Assembly: GCF_003254585.1 (NCBI RefSeq)
Contig: NZ_QJGZ01000036.1
Span: 248,001 to 312,000, forward strand
Source of the DNA: Flavobacterium sharifuzzamanii
GTDB lineage: Bacteria; Bacteroidota; Bacteroidia; Flavobacteriales; Flavobacteriaceae
DNA length: 64,000 nt
Direction: 5' to 3'
Positions 53,251 to 62,077 of this stretch are shown piece after piece; the first letter of the stretch is position 1; each line of letters starts with the position of its first letter. Made by a program: the position numbers and the translations under genes. The notes under the pieces are model-generated. The model was not told the DNA's origin. It did no database searches and was given only the letters and a program-made list of their open reading frames with translations.

Positions 53251-55230
53251 TTACTCTTGTCCTAAGTTTCGAAGTTGCTTCAATTTGTCTTTCCATACGT
53301 CAAGGCTTTCTTTGTGAATAGCAATGTTTTTGCGTACTTCTGTAACAATTGAATTCTCTTTTTTAGCATTTTTTGTATTGGTAAAGAACTGAATGTTGTT
53401 TTCTAATTGGAAAATTTCATTTTGAACTTCTTCAATTTTACGCATAATAAAGATTTTTTCATTGTCTAATTTACGTGTATCATTGCTGTCAGATAAAGAA
53501 TCAAGGCGATTTGCAAAACGCATCATTTCAGATTCTTTTTTGCTTAAGCTTAGTTTTTCGAAAAGAGCATCTAAGATTTTATTGAATTTCCCTTCGATAT
53601 GTCTTCTCGAAAAAGGAACTTTTCCGAATCCTTTCCAAGTTTCAATATGAGCTTTAATTGCATCTAAATCTGTTTTATGATCTCCAGTTAATTGGAAAGC
53701 TCTTAAAACATCTAAGTAAGCTTTTTTATTGTCAAAAGCTGCTACTTCTTCGCTGTTTTCTTCAGATTTATGTTCTTTTAATTTGTCAAAATAATGGTTG
53801 CAGGCATCCTTAAATTCTTTCCAGATTTTGTCTGAATATTTTTTAGGAACGTGGCCAATTTGTTTCCATTCTTCCTGGATTTGTTTCATTACAGGAGTTG
53901 TAGCTTGAAAGTCTGTGCTTTCCTGTAATTCTTTAGCTTTTGCAACAAGAGCCAGTTTCTTATTTAAATTATCGTTTTGATCTTTTTTAATGTCTTTATA
54001 AAACGAATTTTTGAAAGCATTGAAATTTCTAACGGCAGTTTTAAATGCAGCCCAAGTTTCTTCATTAACTTCAGAAGGAACTTTTCCAGCAGCAAAAAAC
54101 TCATTTCTTAAATCTTCTACTTTTTGAATCTGAACAAGCCATTGCGAATGAGAGTTTACTTTTTCACTTCCAAGAGCTTCAATTTTGGCAATAATTTCTT
54201 TTTTGGCTTCAAGATTTTTTTGCTCATTTGCTCTTTGGCTTTCAAACAAAAGTTCTCTCTTATCGTGTATTTTCTTGGTTAGTTCACTAAATTGATTCCA
54301 GATGACGTCACGGTGCTCTTTAGAAACTGGTCCGATTTCTTCTTTCCAGATTCTGTGTAAATCCTGTAATTCACGGAAAGATTTGCTTACATCAGCATCG
54401 TTTACCAATTCTTCAACGCGAGCTATAATTTTTTGTTTTAATTCTAAGTTGTGTTTAAAATCTAAATCTCTAGCCTCACGGTCTAAATGAAGGTAATCGT
54501 AGAAGTTTTCTACATGAAAATGGTAATTATTCCAAACGTGATTGTATTTGTCTTTCGGAATAGCTCCTGCATTTTTCCATCTTTCTCTTAATTCATTAAA
54601 ATGTTTAAGAGTGTCCTTTATATTTTCCTGTGGATTAATTAGTTCCTTTAATTCTTCAACAATAGCCAGACGATTATCTAAATTAGTTTTTAAATTAGTC
54701 TGTAAATGTTTAAAATGCGCATTTCTTTTATCTCTAAAAATACTATAATACTCATCGAATTTTGATTTTAGAGGCAGATGATATTCAAACTCTTCGTTAG
54801 GATCTGGATTAGAAGCTAAAAATTCTTCTTTTTTCTCCTCTATAAGATGGTGATATTGTAACAGAAAAGCTTTTTTGATTTCTTCGATATGATCTTTTAC
54901 AGACATTACCTTGTCTATATTCACCAGTTTTTTAAGTTCATCAACAAGAGCATCTAGAGAGAATGTATTGTAATCCTGCATAGGAATGTCGTGACGTTCC
55001 TTTAGCGTTTCGTCTTCGCTTTCGGCAGCGTTCGAATTGGTAATAACGTCTAATGCTTCTTGATGAGCATCACCTTGATTAGCTAATTCATTTTCAGTTT
55101 CTGGAATCAAATCTTCGGTCAGAGTTTCAGAATCTGAGGTTTCAATTGCATCATTTGCTATAGAATCATTTACTTCGATTCCAGTTTTTCCGTCTGCTTC
55201 ATGCAGGTTATCATTCTTTTCTTCTAACAT
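53251..55230 (-). CDS. DUF349-repeat protein
   Basis: A 659-residue, mostly helical, highly charged protein. After an acidic N-terminal ~100 residues come at least six DUF349 units of ~70 residues, marked by repeated W-K-x-x-G-x-(V/I)-P-(K/R/S) turns: RWKNAGAIPKDKYN, IWKEEIGPVSKEHR, EFFAAGKVPSEVNE, EWKQIGHVPKKYSD and WKGFGKVPFSRRHI. A long coiled coil ends the protein. DUF349 proteins of Bacteroidota have no settled function. Divergent from nothing close; the spacer before it is 249 bases. Confidence 0.88.
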   Translation of the reverse strand: MLEEKNDNLHEADGKTGIEVNDSIANDAIETSDSETLTEDLIPETENELANQGDAHQEALDVITNSNAAESEDETLKERHDIPMQDYNTFSLDALVDELKKLVNIDKVMSVKDHIEEIKKAFLLQYHHLIEEKKEEFLASNPDPNEEFEYHLPLKSKFDEYYSIFRDKRNAHFKHLQTNLKTNLDNRLAIVEELKELINPQENIKDTLKHFNELRERWKNAGAIPKDKYNHVWNNYHFHVENFYDYLHLDREARDLDFKHNLELKQKIIARVEELVNDADVSKSFRELQDLHRIWKEEIGPVSKEHRDVIWNQFSELTKKIHDKRELLFESQRANEQKNLEAKKEIIAKIEALGSEKVNSHSQWLVQIQKVEDLRNEFFAAGKVPSEVNEETWAAFKTAVRNFNAFKNSFYKDIKKDQNDNLNKKLALVAKAKELQESTDFQATTPVMKQIQEEWKQIGHVPKKYSDKIWKEFKDACNHYFDKLKEHKSEENSEEVAAFDNKKAYLDVLRAFQLTGDHKTDLDAIKAHIETWKGFGKVPFSRRHIEGKFNKILDALFEKLSLSKKESEMMRFANRLDSLSDSNDTRKLDNEKIFIMRKIEEVQNEIFQLENNIQFFTNTKNAKKENSIVTEVRKNIAIHKESLDVWKDKLKQLRNLGQE

Positions 55231-55479
55231 CTTAAAATGTATAAGGTTTTTATTCTAAACAGTGCGAAAGATAGTAAAGGTGTTTCTAAATACAAAATAA
55301 ATCCTTTGATTATACGCTAATTTACGGTGAAATTCTTATTGTTTAATTCAATTAACCAGTATGATATATTAATTTTTGTCGTTTTAATTGATAAGATAGA
55401 AATAATATTTTTTGCGATTTTTCAATGAAAAAAGAAAATAATCATAAAAAGGGAAGCTGAATCAATAGTTTGTTTCACA

Positions 55480-56232
55480 TCAAAATAGAATTAGCAGACC
55501 TACTTCCATTCCAAAATTATATGATTTTTCACCTCCAAAAGCTGCGCTAGGGTGTACATAAACTAAATTTGTTGGGGTGATTTTTCGACCAAATTCCATA
55601 AAAGCATTGTTTTGAAAGCCATCCAAAACATAATTATATCTAAAACCTACATCTGTAGCAATCCAATTTTTTCCAAAAAACCATAATAAGTTGTTTTCTA
55701 AAAGAGTTACGCTCACATCACTTCGGTTGCTTGATCCCGCAAAACTTTGGGAATGCTCAACAGTTGCAAGCCATAAGAATTTCTTTTGATTGAAATATTT
55801 TGCAAAGATACCTGCTGGAATTACTACCCATTTCCCTGTACCAAAACTTGGGTCTGCAGCAGAATTTGAGATAACACGGGTTCTAAGACCAATTCCACTG
55901 GTTTTTTTAAAATAAGGGATAAAACTAAGCCCAACACCTACATCACCAAGCCCGGTTTGATTGATAGAATTAGAATTGGTTGAGATTAAAGGCAAATCAA
56001 ATCTCAGATTCCAAGCTTTGTTGCCAATTGGCTGTAAAACACGCAAATTGGTAGTATTGTACGAGCCATTCTTAGTGTCTAAATACTCATTGTATAATAG
56101 AATGGTTTGTAGAAAGTAATGATATCGAGGTTCAGCAAACGGACTATTGCTTCTGTCTATATCTTCGTCTTGGGCTGTTGCACGAGCTATAATAAGAAAA
56201 AAAATGCTAAAGTAAAGTAAATGTTTTTTCAT
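55480..56232 (-). CDS. Putative outer-membrane beta-barrel protein
   Basis: A 250-residue protein with a signal peptide (about 1-20, ATAQ). The mature part has alternating beta strands with aromatic ends (YFLQTILLYNEYL, GLGDVGVGLSFIPYF, YNFGMEVGLLILF), ending in phenylalanine, as for outer-membrane barrels. The GLGDVGVGLSF strand resembles the phenol MetA-type transporter barrel, but this is only a weak match. The ATG at 56232 puts MKK before the hydrophobic core. It lies 54 bases after aroE and in the same direction. Confidence 0.7.
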   Translation of the reverse strand: MKKHLLYFSIFFLIIARATAQDEDIDRSNSPFAEPRYHYFLQTILLYNEYLDTKNGSYNTTNLRVLQPIGNKAWNLRFDLPLISTNSNSINQTGLGDVGVGLSFIPYFKKTSGIGLRTRVISNSAADPSFGTGKWVVIPAGIFAKYFNQKKFLWLATVEHSQSFAGSSNRSDVSVTLLENNLLWFFGKNWIATDVGFRYNYVLDGFQNNAFMEFGRKITPTNLVYVHPSAAFGGEKSYNFGMEVGLLILF

Positions 56233-56286
56233 AACTATCTGCAAATGAGTAGACTAATTTACGAAAATTACTTTAACATTTTATTT

Positions 56287-57039
56287 TTATTTGTTCCAGA
56301 TTTTCCAAGCTTTTTCAGCTTGAAAAATGAGCATATCGTGCCCGTTTTTAATAACAGCGCCTTTTTCTTTCGCTTTTCGCAGGAAAGTAGTTTCTGCAGG
56401 ATTATAGATTAAATCGTAAGCAATATGTTTTTCTGTAAAAAACTCGTATGGTAAAGTCGGACAAGCTTCAATATTAGGGCTTGTTCCAACTGGCGTACAA
56501 TTAATTATAATTTGAAAATTATCAAAAGTAGTTGCGTTAATCAAATCATAATCAATGATGTTTTCTTTTGCTTCTCTAGAGACAAAAGTGTATGGAATGT
56601 CTAATTCATCCAAAGCAAAAGCAACACCTTTAGAAGCGCCTCCTGTTCCTAATATTAGGGCTTTTTTATGGTGTGGTTCTAATAATGGTTTTAAAGACTT
56701 TTTGAATCCGTAATAATCGGTGTTGTAGCCTTTTAATTTACCGCTTTTAGTAAATTTAATTGTATTGACAGCGCCAATTAGAGTGGCTTTTTTTGATAAT
56801 TTATCTAAGAAAGGAATAACTTGTTCTTTGTACGGAATTGTAACATTTAATCCCTTTAAATCAGGATTGTTTTTAATTAATTCTGTGAAGTAATTAATCT
56901 CAGAAATGTCAAAATTCTCATAGCTGTTGCCAGCAAAAACTTCATTATTAAATTTTTCTGTAAAATAACCTTTTGAAAAAGAGTAGCTTATGTTGCGTCC
57001 TAATAGTCCAAAACGTCTTCTTAATAAAATATCAACCAT
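56287..57039 (-). CDS. aroE: Shikimate dehydrogenase
   Basis: AroE reduces 3-dehydroshikimate with NADPH. The 250-residue protein has FGLLGRNISYSFSKGYF (substrate site), NVTIPYKEQV (catalytic Lys), GTGGASKGVAFAL (NADPH-binding) and YDLIYNPAETTFLRKA, then GHDMLIFQAEKAW. It starts with MVDILLRRR; a shorter start is not needed. The TPR gene ends two bases upstream of its start codon, so the two are translationally coupled. Confidence 0.92.
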   Translation of the reverse strand: MVDILLRRRFGLLGRNISYSFSKGYFTEKFNNEVFAGNSYENFDISEINYFTELIKNNPDLKGLNVTIPYKEQVIPFLDKLSKKATLIGAVNTIKFTKSGKLKGYNTDYYGFKKSLKPLLEPHHKKALILGTGGASKGVAFALDELDIPYTFVSREAKENIIDYDLINATTFDNFQIIINCTPVGTSPNIEACPTLPYEFFTEKHIAYDLIYNPAETTFLRKAKEKGAVIKNGHDMLIFQAEKAWKIWNK

Positions 57040-57041
57040 TC

Positions 57042-58436
57042 TTATTTACGATGTTTTTCTATATAATTTTTTACTGTTTTTTTTGCCCAAACTACAGGAA
57101 ACAAATCTTCGATTAGGATATAGTTGTCAAAGTTAAGGCGTAAACCATTGCTTAAGTGAAATTTAGCTTTTGTGTTGTCTTGAATCATAAAATACAATCC
57201 TGCCAAACGGTATTCGATTTCATTTTCTTCAGGAAAGTATTCTGTAGCCTGCAATAAAGTTTGGATAGCTGTTTCAAATTCTCCTAAAAATTGAAGAATA
57301 TCAACCCAAAATAACCAAGTATCTAATGCATAATCTCCAAACTCAACCGCTTTTCTAAAACCAAATTCGGCTTCTTCAAAGAAATTCATTTGTTTGTTGA
57401 TTGTAGCATATCTTTTCCAGTACAAACGATTCTGATTATCGATTGCCAATGCTTTATTGACAAAAAACAATGCTTTCTGATAGTTTTTCTGGCGAAGATG
57501 AAAATCTGTAATCGCAATCCAGCCTTTATCTAAAAGCGGATCTTCGTGAACAGTCTGATTATAATATTGAATTGCCTTGGCTAAATTTCCAAGTTTTTCA
57601 TAACATTTTCCAATTCGAAGTAATGCATACGATGTCGCATCGTCCAATTCGATGGTTCTGTTATAGCTTTCAATTGCTTCATTGTATTTTTTTAGGCGCT
57701 CGTAGGCTTTTGCTTTTTCCATAAAGGCCCCTAAAAACTCATCGTCAATCAGCGTTGCATAATCAAATGCGCGAATTGCATTTTCATACTCTTTTACGCC
57801 ATAATGCAGACGTCCAAGCTGATGCCATGCGATTTCACTGTACGGATTTCTGTCAATATATTCGTTAAGATATACAATAGCTTCTTGGTTCTGATCTAAA
57901 AATTCAAAACAATACACTACGTTATAAAGAGCAGATTGATCTTCTAAGTCTTCTTCAAGACATTTGATAAAACTCTCCTTTGCCAGCTCGAGATTATCCA
58001 TGAAAAGATATTCCATACCAATTAAATTGTACACATCGGCATAATCATCAGTGTATTGAAGCGCGATTTTTAACAGTTCAACTGCTTTTTCGTGCTGATC
58101 TCTTTTGGAACAGATATTGGCTTTCTGGATGTAGATTTCCTCGTTGTTAGGTTCAATTGCGTATAACTCATTCAAAAGCTTTTCAGCGATCTCGAGTTTG
58201 TCATCATAAACTAGCATTTCTACTTGTACTAATTTTAAGCCTGTAGATTTTGGATGCTGGTCTAATGCAAGTTTTAAGGCCTTTTTTGCTAAATTAGCCT
58301 TACCTATGTCTAAATAATGAAGAATTATTTCTTCGAATTCTTCAGAATCAAAAAAGAGTACTTTGTTAGTTTTTAACATTGACTCAAATTTGGATAGGGA
58401 TAGGTTATAATCTTCTTCTTCGTTGCTTAATTGCAT
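57042..58436 (-). CDS. TPR-repeat protein upstream of aroE
   Basis: A 464-residue cytoplasmic protein (no signal peptide) made of about 11 TPR units. Clear examples are AVELLKIALQYTDDYADVYNLIG, AWHQLGRLHYGVKEYENAIRAFDYA and AIQYYNQTVHEDPLLDKGWIA. It probably acts as a protein-binding scaffold. Overlap-like spacing with aroE (two bases) shows a shared mRNA, but no metabolic link is known. Confidence 0.87.
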   Translation of the reverse strand: MQLSNEEEDYNLSLSKFESMLKTNKVLFFDSEEFEEIILHYLDIGKANLAKKALKLALDQHPKSTGLKLVQVEMLVYDDKLEIAEKLLNELYAIEPNNEEIYIQKANICSKRDQHEKAVELLKIALQYTDDYADVYNLIGMEYLFMDNLELAKESFIKCLEEDLEDQSALYNVVYCFEFLDQNQEAIVYLNEYIDRNPYSEIAWHQLGRLHYGVKEYENAIRAFDYATLIDDEFLGAFMEKAKAYERLKKYNEAIESYNRTIELDDATSYALLRIGKCYEKLGNLAKAIQYYNQTVHEDPLLDKGWIAITDFHLRQKNYQKALFFVNKALAIDNQNRLYWKRYATINKQMNFFEEAEFGFRKAVEFGDYALDTWLFWVDILQFLGEFETAIQTLLQATEYFPEENEIEYRLAGLYFMIQDNTKAKFHLSNGLRLNFDNYILIEDLFPVVWAKKTVKNYIEKHRK

Positions 58437-58700
58437 ACTTCGTATATTTGAAATTAGCCTGTTATAAATTTAGGCAACCATATAATCGCTGTAAGGATAG
58501 GAAATTAATTGTTTTGAACAATTTAATTAACAATATATGGCGTTTTTTATTCTATTTTGGGAAGAAATCTCCTTTATTATTAAGGGATTAGCTTCGGTTT
58601 TGTCATTTTTTTATTTGTACCGGAAGACTTTTTTGAAATATAAATTGAGCATTAATTTCTGTCAGGTTTATTAAAAATAGTGCTCAAATAATTTTATAAG

Positions 58701-59894
58701 TTAGTTGTTGTTCTTCTTCATTATTTCATCCATCACGTCTAGAATAATCGCACAGCCTTCTCTAATTTCGTCTTCAGAAATAGTCAAAGGAGGTGTAATT
58801 CTAATTGCGCATCCTTCAAATAAAAGCCAGAATAAAATAAGTCCTCTGTCTTGACAGCTTAAAATGACTTCGTTGGTAATGTCTGCCGATTCTGTCATAG
58901 CGGCAAGCATTAATCCTTTTCCTCTAACTTCTGTAATCAAAGGATGTACCAAAAGCGATCTGAAGAGTTTTTCCTTCTCTAGCGTTTCTGCCATTAAATT
59001 TGTTTCAGTTAATTCTTGCAAAGTAGCTAAACAAGCTGACGCAATGACAGGATGACCTCCAAAAGTGGTTATATGTCCTAATTTTGGGTTTTCAGTTAAA
59101 AGATCCATTTTTTCGGCAGAAGCAGTAAAAGCACCAACAGGCATTCCGCCACCCATTCCTTTACCCATAACCACAATATCGGGAACAACATCGTAATTCT
59201 GGAAGCCAAAAAGTTTTCCTGTTCTTCCAAAACCTGGCTGGATTTCATCAACAATCATTAAAGCTCCAACCTCATCACAACGTTCACGAACTTTTTGCAA
59301 AAAGTTGTTTTCAGGCTGAATAAATCCCGCACCACCTTGAATGGTCTCTAAAAGAATTGCTGCTGTTCGAGTAGTTATCTTCTGTAAATCATCTTCGTTA
59401 TTGAAAGTGATAAAATCAACGTCTGGAAGCAAAGGCCTAAAAGCTTGTTTGCGTTCTTCAAATCCCATAACACTCATAGAACCCATCGTGTTTCCGTGAT
59501 AAGCATTGTGACATGAAATAAGTTGGCTGCGTCCTGTAACGCGTTTGGCTAATTTTAGCGAACCTTCAATCGCTTCTGTACCAGAATTAACCAAATAGGT
59601 TTTGTTTAAAGACTCTGGAAGCAGAGAAGCCATCATTTTGCAGTATTGGACAGCTGGACTCTGAGAATATTCTCCGTAAACCATTACGTGCGAATATTTA
59701 TCTAACTGATCTTTTATGGCTTGATTTACTCTCGGATGTTGATGTCCTAAAGTACAAGCCGAAACTCCAGCAACAAAATCTAAATATTTTTTATCGCTTG
59801 TGTCGTATATGTAAGAGCCAATGGCATGCGAAACTTCCATTCCGAGTGGGTAAGGAGAGGTTTGCGCTTGGTATTTTATAAAATCTGGATTCAT
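58701..59894 (-). CDS. Class III PLP aminotransferase
   Basis: A 397-residue fold-type I aminotransferase of class III. SGTEAIEGSLKLAKRVTGR and HNAYHGNTMGSM bind PLP phosphate, LLETIQGGAGFI and MIVDEIQPGFGRTGKLFGFQ define the class, and the lysine is in VMGKGMGGGMPVGAF. The family includes acetylornithine, ornithine and 4-aminobutyrate transaminases; without neighbouring arg genes I cannot choose. It lies 218 bases downstream of the OstA-like gene on the same strand; repeats fill that gap. Confidence 0.85.
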   Translation of the reverse strand: MNPDFIKYQAQTSPYPLGMEVSHAIGSYIYDTSDKKYLDFVAGVSACTLGHQHPRVNQAIKDQLDKYSHVMVYGEYSQSPAVQYCKMMASLLPESLNKTYLVNSGTEAIEGSLKLAKRVTGRSQLISCHNAYHGNTMGSMSVMGFEERKQAFRPLLPDVDFITFNNEDDLQKITTRTAAILLETIQGGAGFIQPENNFLQKVRERCDEVGALMIVDEIQPGFGRTGKLFGFQNYDVVPDIVVMGKGMGGGMPVGAFTASAEKMDLLTENPKLGHITTFGGHPVIASACLATLQELTETNLMAETLEKEKLFRSLLVHPLITEVRGKGLMLAAMTESADITNEVILSCQDRGLILFWLLFEGCAIRITPPLTISEDEIREGCAIILDVMDEIMKKNNN

Positions 59895-59952
59895 TTTTTT
59901 TAGCTTCTAAGTTGCTGAGATACTAAGATTCTGAGCTTCTATGTTTTTAACT

Positions 59953-60094
59953 GTAAACTGTGACCGCGACTGAAAACTTTTTTAGGTTAAGTTGCAAAGG
60001 TACTGAGGTTCTAAGGTTTTTGACTTTACGATTAAGTTAACTTTGTGGTTTAAACAATCGCAAAGCATTGTAAACTGTGACCGCGACAGAAAAC
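59953..60094. repeat. Direct and AAAGGTTC-like repeats between the aminotransferase and OstA-like genes
   Basis: A 25-base repeat, read as GTAAACTGTGACCGCGAC then (T/A)GAAAAC, occurs at 59953-59977 and again at 60070-60094 with one difference. Between the copies lies a GTTGCAAAGG-TACTGAGGTTC block of the AAAGGTTC type. No gene was found. Confidence 0.85.
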
Positions 60095-60112
60095 TGTCAC
60101 TGAGACCAAAAA

Positions 60113-61792
60113 CTACTTGCTTTTGGCTTTCGTGTCTGTCTTAGCAGTAGGTTTCTTTTTATCGTAATTTAAGGTCTCTTTCCTGACTTTTAAGGGAACG
60201 TTTTTACCTTTTTCTTCTTCGTCTTTTCCTTGTTTAATCAGTTTGTCATTTTCTTCATTTTCTTCTGCGGTAAAAATATCATCTTTCGATTTTATTCTTT
60301 CGTCGCCACGCCAATTCATCCCTCTTAGTTTACGAGCATTTTCGGGAAGTTCATCTTCAGGAAAAATATCTCCGTCGACTTTGTTGAAGAACGTAATCGT
60401 TTCAATAGCATTGTTTTCCAATATCATATTGATTTTACTGCTAACGTTTTTATTAATCCCGATTAGTTCATGGGCATCGTTCCGCATATAATAAATTACT
60501 TCGGTATTTTTGATAACATCAACATCATGAAGTTTTCCATCTCGGAATTTTCCAAACAAATTGAGTCCCTTGACTTGATTAAATCCTGTTCCGAGCGTGT
60601 CCTTAGATAAGACGAAAGTATTATTGAGTACTTTCAAAGAGTCAATTTTCCTTGTTTTATTATCGCCAATCAAATGCATTACATCTCCTGTAATCTGGTT
60701 GTCACCATTCCAAAGAATCGGATTTCCAATCAATTTTGTTAAGGCTATTTTAGAATCAGAATGTATCGAGTCGCATTTACCGCTCATATCGGTTTTGTAG
60801 AAACGAACATTTTTATAAGCTCTCAAAATTCTTTCTCCTTCTTTTCCTGTAACCATTAATTTTTGTCCGTGAATGTAAACCGAATCATTCTCAACAAGAT
60901 TTACAGCGACAGCCCTTTTGGTTACAAACATCGAGTCTTTCAGTTTGTAAAGCTCTGCATAATGGCCTTTTACAATTCCTTTATTGATAGAATCGGTGAT
61001 TTTTACATTTCGGGTTGCCGAAGCAAATTCGGTATTTCGATTATAAAATAAACTGTCGCCTTCTATACGCCTGTCATCATATTTGATGTAAGATTTTCGT
61101 AGAAAATGTGCTAAGTTTTTCTTAGTGTCATAAAAACCTTTTTCAGTATAAATGTAATTGGCTTTACTCGTAATCGTTGAGGGACCAAGAAGATAGGTGT
61201 GACCAGAATTGCTGTAATAATCCAAATGATTTGATTTAATCACATATTTTGGATTCGTAATTGTAACTTCAGTCAAAAACTGGAATTTCTTTTCTTTTAC
61301 AAAATATCTTCCAGATTTACTTACCAATGTATTGTCTTTGTTTATGATAGTACCTTTGGTGTTGTAAAATGCTTCCTGAACATTTCTGTCAAAATTAATA
61401 GTGTCGGTCTGCAGAGTAGCATCTGGCGAAGTTAAGACGGCATTTCCTGTGGCAAAAGCTTTTTTTGCATTACCGCTATATTCAGCATATTTACTATTCA
61501 GAAATAAAGTATCCCCTTGTACTAATTGTACATTTCCGAATGCTTTTAGATAATTCTCTTTTTGAAAAAAATAAGCTTTATTGCAAGTTAATACAACTCC
61601 ATCGTGGTTTACTTTTACATTTCCAGTAAGTAAAAGCGCATCAGGTACATTAACCTGATCTACATCAGAAAAGTCAGCATTCTCGATGACAATTGTTTTC
61701 GGAGATTGTGCAGGTTTTTTTGCTTGTGCGAAAGTGAATTGAACGCTTAAAAAAGACAGACAAATAAATATGAAAAAGAGTGATTTCTTCAA
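60113..61792 (-). CDS. OstA/LptA-like exported protein
   Basis: A 559-residue protein with a signal peptide (about 1-22, ending FAQ). Repeated OstA-like beta strands follow (VPDALLLTGNVKVNHDGVVLTCNKAYFFQKENYLKAFG, GNPILWNGDNQITGDVMHLIG). It is longer than LptA and ends in a charged Lys/Asp/Glu tail. In Gram-negatives these proteins move LPS toward the outer membrane; a role in envelope transport is likely but the partner genes are not here. The start codon is TTG at 61792, because no ATG is available before the signal sequence and an in-frame TGA lies just upstream. Confidence 0.8.
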   Translation of the reverse strand: MKKSLFFIFICLSFLSVQFTFAQAKKPAQSPKTIVIENADFSDVDQVNVPDALLLTGNVKVNHDGVVLTCNKAYFFQKENYLKAFGNVQLVQGDTLFLNSKYAEYSGNAKKAFATGNAVLTSPDATLQTDTINFDRNVQEAFYNTKGTIINKDNTLVSKSGRYFVKEKKFQFLTEVTITNPKYVIKSNHLDYYSNSGHTYLLGPSTITSKANYIYTEKGFYDTKKNLAHFLRKSYIKYDDRRIEGDSLFYNRNTEFASATRNVKITDSINKGIVKGHYAELYKLKDSMFVTKRAVAVNLVENDSVYIHGQKLMVTGKEGERILRAYKNVRFYKTDMSGKCDSIHSDSKIALTKLIGNPILWNGDNQITGDVMHLIGDNKTRKIDSLKVLNNTFVLSKDTLGTGFNQVKGLNLFGKFRDGKLHDVDVIKNTEVIYYMRNDAHELIGINKNVSSKINMILENNAIETITFFNKVDGDIFPEDELPENARKLRGMNWRGDERIKSKDDIFTAEENEENDKLIKQGKDEEEKGKNVPLKVRKETLNYDKKKPTAKTDTKAKSK

Positions 61793-62077
61793 CTGATTAA
61801 ATTTTTGTCAAATTTATAAAAAAGGTTAGAACCTCTCGCCGATATTAGCATTAATTTATAATAAGTCATCAACAGTCTAATGTTGAATTTGGATGTCAAT
61901 TATTTTTTCAACAAAATGTCAAACTCTCACGTTGTAGTAGTTGTATTTTAAGCTAAAAACGGTGTAAATTAGATAAGTCGTTTTCGGAGTTTTAAAAAAT
62001 GAGCTATTTTTAGAAAATTGTTTTTGACGCTTTTGGCGTTGAAACCAAAAAAGTAAGATAAGAATAGCCTAAAATAT

